A program made the translations under genes and the position numbers. A stretch of 43,712 bases of DNA from an uncultured Oscillospiraceae bacterium (lineage in GTDB: Bacteria; Bacillota; Clostridia; Oscillospirales; Oscillospiraceae): assembly GCA_905234855.1 (NCBI GenBank), contig CAJOIU010000013.1:1-43712 (forward strand), given 5' to 3'. Numbering within the stretch: the stretch's first letter is position 1; each line of letters begins with the position of its first letter. This document shows, piece by piece, positions 41,503 through 43,712 of this stretch. Under the pieces are notes generated by a model, which saw only the letters and a list, made by a program, of their open reading frames with translations, was not told the DNA's origin and did no database searches.

Positions 41503-43368
41503 ATGAAAAGAAAGCTATTTGTTCTGCTGCTTTGTCTGTGTTTGTGCCTCGGCTTGAGCGTAACGGCGGCCGCCTCGGGCGAGGCCTCCGGCGGCGCTTC
41601 GGGCGGACCGAGTGGCGGAGCCTCCGCCGTGTTTGCCTATACCGTTTCGGCGGACGGCGCGGCAGAGGACGGCGAGGCGGAATACACCCTTTCCGGCGAG
41701 ATGACCGCGGCAGGAGCTTCCGGGTTCGATTTCCGGGGCGAGAACGCGGGCCTTGTCGCTGTGCTGGGCGATGATGCCACGGAAGGCGCGGTCTCGGTGA
41801 AGCTCGGCGGCGACGGGAAGAACTACGACGCGGCGGCGCTGGATATCTATCCCGCCGCGCAGGCGAAGCTGGGCTTCAAGAGCTTTGATTCGAAGATGGA
41901 CGCGAGCGCCGGGCCGCAGGCCATGGCGCGGGGCGGCGCGTATCTGGAGCTCGATGGCGTGTACGCTACGGGCAGCACCGGCATCGTCACCGCCGGCAGC
42001 GATTCCGACCGCTACAGCGGCTCGGACGATTCCGCGTATATCGACACCGTGGTGGTGCTGCGGGACAGCTATCTCGAATCCGACACGGGCAGCGATATCG
42101 CCGAGGTCATGTGGCCTCACGCCACGAGCCTCATGGTTCGCGGCTCCAACCGTACCGCGCTTTCCGTCGGCGAGAGCGAAACGTATTACTACGGCACGGG
42201 CGTCGTGGTGGACGGCTGGGCGGCCATGGCCACCGACTCCGCCGTGGGCATGGGACTCGATATGGTGGCCTACAACAGCTATGCCGCCACCCGGCTCGGC
42301 GGCTACTGCTCCTATTCCGACAGCCGCTGCAGGGATTTCCTCTACGGCACGACGTATGAATCCGCCGAATACGGCGCGATCATTGCGAATTTCGGCGAAT
42401 TGTATGTCCTCAACACCGACGACGCGGCGGTGGATACGAACGTGATCCGCGCTTCGAGCGGCGCGGCGAATCTGCCTGTCCGGGCGGCGGTCGATCCGCT
42501 GGCCTTCGCCGAGGAGAGCGATATCGCCGCGGGCGTTCCGTCCTCCGTGGCGGGCTTCCGCAATGCGGTCATGCTGCATGTTCCCGACCTGATGCACGGC
42601 GGCGGGAGGATCTCCGACGCGCCCGGCGTCCTTTACGTTAAGGGCTCGACCATCGGCACTTATGAGGCGCTGGCGCCCGCGGACTACGCCGACGGCGGCT
42701 ATAAGGCCTCTTGGCTCGAAAAATCCACCGAGGCGAACTACGCCTATCTCGAATACACCATGGGCGCGGCGATCCTCATCCGCAGCGACAACGCCTTCAT
42801 CCATCTGGAGGATGCGCAGGTCGATTCATGGACGGGCGTTCTCATTCAGTCGGCGCTCAATGCCGACGCGAACGGCAACTGGATCGGCGCGGACGAGGAG
42901 ATCAAGGATACCATCGGCATCGACGTTCTGGCGGACGGTACGACCGCCCTTGTCGGCAATATCAACCATGAGGACTATCACCGCGCCATGGACATCACGC
43001 TGGCGGACGACGCGAGCCTCACGGGTGATATCTTCACCGGCACCGTGGATACATGGCACGCGAAATTTGCCGATTACCTCGACTCCGGCGCGAATTTTAT
43101 CCGCGATCTTGACGGCTATGACACCGTATGGGGCACGAGCGTCACGCTGGCCGATAACGCGGTCTGGACGGTCACGGAGCAGTCGAACATCACCGCCCTC
43201 ACCGTGGAGCCGGGGGCGACCCTTAACGGAGCCGTCACCGTGAACGGCGCGGCGGTCGACGTTTCCGGCGGCGGAAGCTGGGCGGGCGATATCGTCATCA
43301 CCGCTGCGGCGGGCGGCGCGTCCTCAGACGGCTCCGGCGAAGCGTCCGGCGCGGGCGGAAACGGGTAA
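41503..43368 (+). CDS. Secreted parallel beta-helix-like protein C with SGEASG tag
   Basis: Function not recognised. The 621-residue protein has a signal peptide (1-24, ending AAA); mature start SGEASGGASGGPSGGAS. The body is beta-helix-like: EYTLSGEMTAAGASGFDF, GAVSVKLGGDGKN, YLELDGVYATGSTGIVTAG. It shares with protein B the module SETYYYGTGVVVDGWAAMATDSA, the following RLGGYCSYSDSRCRDF and SAEYGAIIANFGELYVLN, and the cap NAVWTVTEQSNITALTVEPGAT. It ends with SSDGSGEASGAGGNG, repeating the tag at the very C-terminus. GGGGAGA lies about six bases before the ATG. It has its own promoter and a terminator-like hairpin follows. Cys residues in the shared module (YCSYSDSRC) might form a disulphide. 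No anchor is visible. Confidence 0.86.
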   Translation: MKRKLFVLLLCLCLCLGLSVTAAASGEASGGASGGPSGGASAVFAYTVSADGAAEDGEAEYTLSGEMTAAGASGFDFRGENAGLVAVLGDDATEGAVSVKLGGDGKNYDAAALDIYPAAQAKLGFKSFDSKMDASAGPQAMARGGAYLELDGVYATGSTGIVTAGSDSDRYSGSDDSAYIDTVVVLRDSYLESDTGSDIAEVMWPHATSLMVRGSNRTALSVGESETYYYGTGVVVDGWAAMATDSAVGMGLDMVAYNSYAATRLGGYCSYSDSRCRDFLYGTTYESAEYGAIIANFGELYVLNTDDAAVDTNVIRASSGAANLPVRAAVDPLAFAEESDIAAGVPSSVAGFRNAVMLHVPDLMHGGGRISDAPGVLYVKGSTIGTYEALAPADYADGGYKASWLEKSTEANYAYLEYTMGAAILIRSDNAFIHLEDAQVDSWTGVLIQSALNADANGNWIGADEEIKDTIGIDVLADGTTALVGNINHEDYHRAMDITLADDASLTGDIFTGTVDTWHAKFADYLDSGANFIRDLDGYDTVWGTSVTLADNAVWTVTEQSNITALTVEPGATLNGAVTVNGAAVDVSGGGSWAGDIVITAAAGGASSDGSGEASGAGGNG

Positions 43369-43382
43369 GGAAACACAGCTCA

Positions 43383-43413
43383 AACGACCCGATCCTTGGC
43401 GAATCGGGTCGTT
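43383..43413 (+). terminator. Terminator-like hairpin after protein C
   Basis: AACGACCCGAT pairs perfectly with ATCGGGTCGTT around CCTTGGCGA. The T run after it is poor (CGCGCTTTCC), so read-through into the next family gene is possible. Confidence 0.6.
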
Positions 43414-43532
43414 CGCGCTTTCCGGGGGACGATGCCTGCTTCCCCCTAAATACCCGGTACGAGAACCGAATGGATGATTATACCGTTCGACCGGGAGAAC
43501 CCCGGCGGAAATATTTGAAAGGAGAGCGAAAC

Positions 43533-43712
43533 ATGACCCATCAGATCCGCAAAACACTCAGTATCCTGCTGCTCATATGCATGGCGGCATCGCTGCTGTC
43601 TGCGGGAGGCTTCGCGTCCGGCGAGGCTGCGGAGGAAACGGCGGCAGAGGCGCTGCCTGCGGCCATCGAAGCGGCGGAAGAGCCTGCCCCGGTGGAGGAG
43701 GAAGCCGCGGGA
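43533..43712 (+). CDS. Start of a fourth secreted family member D (cut by the window end)
   Basis: From the ATG at 43533 (AAAGGAG eight bases upstream) the reading frame stays open to the last base, giving 60 residues. A signal peptide (MTHQIRK, then ILLLICMAASLLSAGGFA) is followed by SGEAAEETAAEALPAAIEA, that is, the same AFA/SGEA cut site, then a Glu/Ala-rich stretch instead of the Gly-rich linker. The gene is the next one after C on the same strand; the 164 bases between hold the hairpin at 43383-43413 and no clear promoter. The rest lies beyond the window, so the body cannot be judged. Confidence 0.7.
   Translation, partial: MTHQIRKTLSILLLICMAASLLSAGGFASGEAAEETAAEALPAAIEAAEEPAPVEEEAAG

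Noticed and set aside
43533-43712. Family member D as a truncated pseudogene
   Set aside because: The frame is open to the last base of the window with a good ribosome site and signal peptide. Truncation is due to the window edge.

Overview
The window looks like chromosomal DNA of a GC-rich, Gram-positive gut anaerobe, most likely a clostridial Oscillospiraceae/Ruminococcaceae-type bacterium. This is inference from four things: a GlgC/GlgD pair of ADP-glucose pyrophosphorylase subunits, a FeoA-FeoA-FeoB-FeoB-associated protein operon, strong AGGAGG ribosome sites, and an anaerobic purine-degradation gene set of the ygeW/ygeY/ygfK/ssnA type. There is no phage, transposase, CRISPR array or rRNA in the window. 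One tRNA (Leu, UAA) is present.

Layout. 1-8.4 kb is mixed housekeeping/accessory DNA: a DUF2974-like alpha/beta hydrolase, a VUT-type transporter overlapping a short-chain dehydrogenase, a zinc macrodomain ADP-ribosyl hydrolase followed by a second short-chain dehydrogenase, a hybrid histidine kinase without a sensor domain, and a UDP-glucose dehydrogenase/UDP-glucuronate epimerase pair. 8.4-15.4 kb has tRNA-Leu, an HxlR-type regulator divergent from a large flavin/Fe-S ene-reductase (perfect inverted repeat between them), uvrB, and an ECF sigma/membrane anti-sigma pair with its own ECF-like promoter.

15.4-25.6 kb is a purine/uric-acid-type catabolic region: a leftward operon ssnA-ygfK-ygeY-ygeW-ridA with a structured leader hairpin, and divergently an ornithine/alanine racemase-like enzyme overlapping a lipoprotein solute-binding protein. 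ygeX, hyuA and arcC, commonly linked to this set, are not in the window.

25.6-43.7 kb is dominated by a family of secreted parallel beta-helix-like proteins (four members A-D, the last cut by the window edge). In all of them the predicted signal-peptidase cut exposes SGEA; in three the mature protein begins exactly SGEASG at residue 25. Between them lie a P/T-linker membrane protein, an LtaS-like protein that has lost its catalytic residues, the feo iron operon with four TTAG-N6-CTAA operator boxes, and a leftward prs-pth-glgC-glgD-glgP run whose last cistron is family member B. B and C share long stretches, including a TYYYG...GWAAM.TDSA signature. This tagged beta-helix family, one member of which is co-transcribed with glycogen genes, is the best candidate for something undescribed.

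No database search was possible. Family names come from recognised motifs. Promoters, operators and terminators were read by eye.
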